A DNA stretch of 9,504 nucleotides, from contig JAOUIC010000032.1 in NCBI GenBank assembly GCA_029884275.1, forward strand, positions 1-9,504, read 5' to 3'. A program made the translations under genes and the position numbers. The stretch is from Gemmatimonadota bacterium. GTDB taxonomy: Bacteria > Gemmatimonadota > Gemmatimonadetes > Gemmatimonadales > GWC2-71-9. Under the pieces are notes generated by a model. The model made no database searches and had not been told where the DNA came from. It worked only from the letters and a program-made list of their open reading frames with translations. Within the stretch, counting starts at the first letter, position 1, and the number at the start of each line of letters is the position of its first letter. Shown here in pieces: positions 8,337-9,504 of this stretch.

Positions 8337-9504
8337 CCGGCCGGCGCACCAGGTGGGGCGCGTGGGCGCTCGCCATCGGCCTCACCTGGCTGGTGGCCTA
8401 CCCGATTCTCATCGTGGGAGGCGAAAGCGTCACGGGACCGGCCGGTTTCACGCTGGAGTACCTCCGGCGGTTCGCCGCCGAGCCGCGCGAGTGGCAGGCA
8501 CTCTGGGGCAGCATCTGGACCTCGGTCGCCAGTGTGATCCTGGCCGCGGCGATCGGCATTCCTCTCGCCTTCCTGTTCGAGCGCTGGGACTTTCCGGGCC
8601 GCCGCCTGATCGGGGCGCTGGTGGCATTGCCGGCGGTGCTGCCGCCGCTGGTCGGGGTCATCGCCTTCCTCTTTCTGTACGGCGAGTCGGGCTTCGCAGC
8701 GCGACTGGTGCAGTGGATCCTGCGGCGGGACGAGCCGCCGTGGCGGCTGCAGGGGGCCTGGGCGATCCTGCTGGTCCACGCGTATTCGCTGTACGTCTAC
8801 TTCTACCTGCTCACACGCGCCGCGCTGGCCCGGCTCGATCCGGCGATGGTCGAGGCCGCCGCTTCGCTCGGGGCGGGACGCTGGCGCACGCTGCGGCACG
8901 TGACGCTGCCGTTGCTCGGTCCGGCGCTCCGCGGGGCGGCGCTGCTCTGCTTCATGACGGCGCTCGCCTCCTTCAGCGCCCCCTATCTGTTCGGCGGCGG
9001 GTTCCGGGTGATGACGACCCAGATCGTCACCACCCGCCTGAACGGCGACTACCGGATGGCCATGGCCCAGACCCTGGTGCTGAGCCTCGTCGCCCTGGTG
9101 GGCCTTGGCCTGGCGCAGGGAGGTGGTGCCGCGGACCGGGGCAGCGGCAAGGGGCTCGCGCCGGCCGCGCGGCCGATCCGCCACCCGTGGACCCGAAGGG
9201 CCGCGACGGTCGGCGCCTGGCTACTCGGCATCCTGCTGCTCCTGCCCCACGCGACGCTGCTGCTCCTGTCCTTCGTGCCGGCGGGGACCTGGACGGTCGA
9301 GCCGCTGCCTCCGGTGTATTCCACCATGAACTACGCCGCGCTCGCCACCGAGCCTGAGCGGCTCCGGCCGCTCGGGAACAGTCTGTGGATGGCAACGGTC
9401 GCCACCGCGGCCGCCCTGGGGATCGCGGTTGCCGCGGGGCTCCTGTCCGGCAAGGGCCAGGGCCGGCTGGGACGGGCGATCGAAGGTCTCCTCGCGGTGC
9501 CCTG
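8333..9504 (+). CDS. ABC transporter permease, probably fused two-domain type (cut by window edge)
   Basis: Forms the membrane channel of the importer. The 390 visible codons have no stop; the gene runs off the right edge. The first transmembrane domain covers about 10-260, with hydrophobic segments near 11-30, 60-82, 92-116, 141-162, 198-220 and 246-262. It has a cytoplasmic EAA loop, EAAASLGAGRWRTLRHVTLP (174-193), which contacts the ATPase. A polar linker (about 263-290) follows, then new membrane segments (about 292-314 and 350-372), with LGNSLWMATVATAAALGIAV marking the start of a second permease domain. This is the FbpB/AfuB-like arrangement of two fused permease units, usually more than 500 residues in all. 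The second EAA loop would lie beyond the window. The ATG at 8333 overlaps the ATPase stop as ATGA. Confidence 0.92.
   Translation, partial: MTGRRTRWGAWALAIGLTWLVAYPILIVGGESVTGPAGFTLEYLRRFAAEPREWQALWGSIWTSVASVILAAAIGIPLAFLFERWDFPGRRLIGALVALPAVLPPLVGVIAFLFLYGESGFAARLVQWILRRDEPPWRLQGAWAILLVHAYSLYVYFYLLTRAALARLDPAMVEAAASLGAGRWRTLRHVTLPLLGPALRGAALLCFMTALASFSAPYLFGGGFRVMTTQIVTTRLNGDYRMAMAQTLVLSLVALVGLGLAQGGGAADRGSGKGLAPAARPIRHPWTRRAATVGAWLLGILLLLPHATLLLLSFVPAGTWTVEPLPPVYSTMNYAALATEPERLRPLGNSLWMATVATAAALGIAVAAGLLSGKGQGRLGRAIEGLLAVP

Noticed and set aside
7529..9184. A 551-codon minus-strand frame opposite the ATPase and permease genes
   Set aside because: It is a shadow of two genes with intact family motifs, and its translation is low-complexity and rich in Arg, Gln and Pro.
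8176..9357. A 393-codon plus-strand frame overlapping the permease in another frame
   Set aside because: It has Arg/Gly/Ala-rich translation without membrane segments, while the frame starting at 8333 encodes a clear permease with an EAA loop.

Overview
The window is very GC-rich, bacterial and almost fully coding. The protein styles suggest an environmental lineage such as Gemmatimonadota. The clues are a long secreted PIG-L/LmbE hydrolase with extra C-terminal domains, an IRP1/AcnA-type aconitase and a pyruvate:ferredoxin oxidoreductase. This placement is an inference from protein style and base composition; no phylogenetic marker is present.

Minus-strand block (1-3132): the 5' end of a pyruvate:ferredoxin (flavodoxin) oxidoreductase gene, cut by the left edge, lies 69 bp downstream of a complete aconitase gene, acnA. 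Together they look like a central-carbon unit. The gap between them holds a strong hairpin (291-319) that buries the oxidoreductase Shine-Dalgarno sequence. A likely acnA promoter lies in the 62-bp divergent region at 3133-3194.

Plus-strand block (3195-9504): first comes a 98-residue membrane protein of unknown family. After a 74-bp gap there is a tight four-gene run: a secreted PIG-L metal-dependent deacetylase-like protein, a lipoprotein substrate-binding protein, an ABC ATPase with a C-terminal TOBE-like region, and a permease that enters a second transmembrane domain before the right edge cuts it. All three junctions in this run are four-base ATGA overlaps, so the genes are almost certainly co-transcribed and translationally coupled.

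The transporter belongs to the broad Fe(III)/sugar-phosphate/phosphonate importer group (FbpABC/AfuABC-like). The binding protein appears to lack the tyrosine pair typical of ferric-ion binders. One reading of the locus is that the exported hydrolase trims an acetylated or amidated substrate outside the cytoplasm and the transporter imports a product. The physical linkage is seen directly; the functional link is inference.
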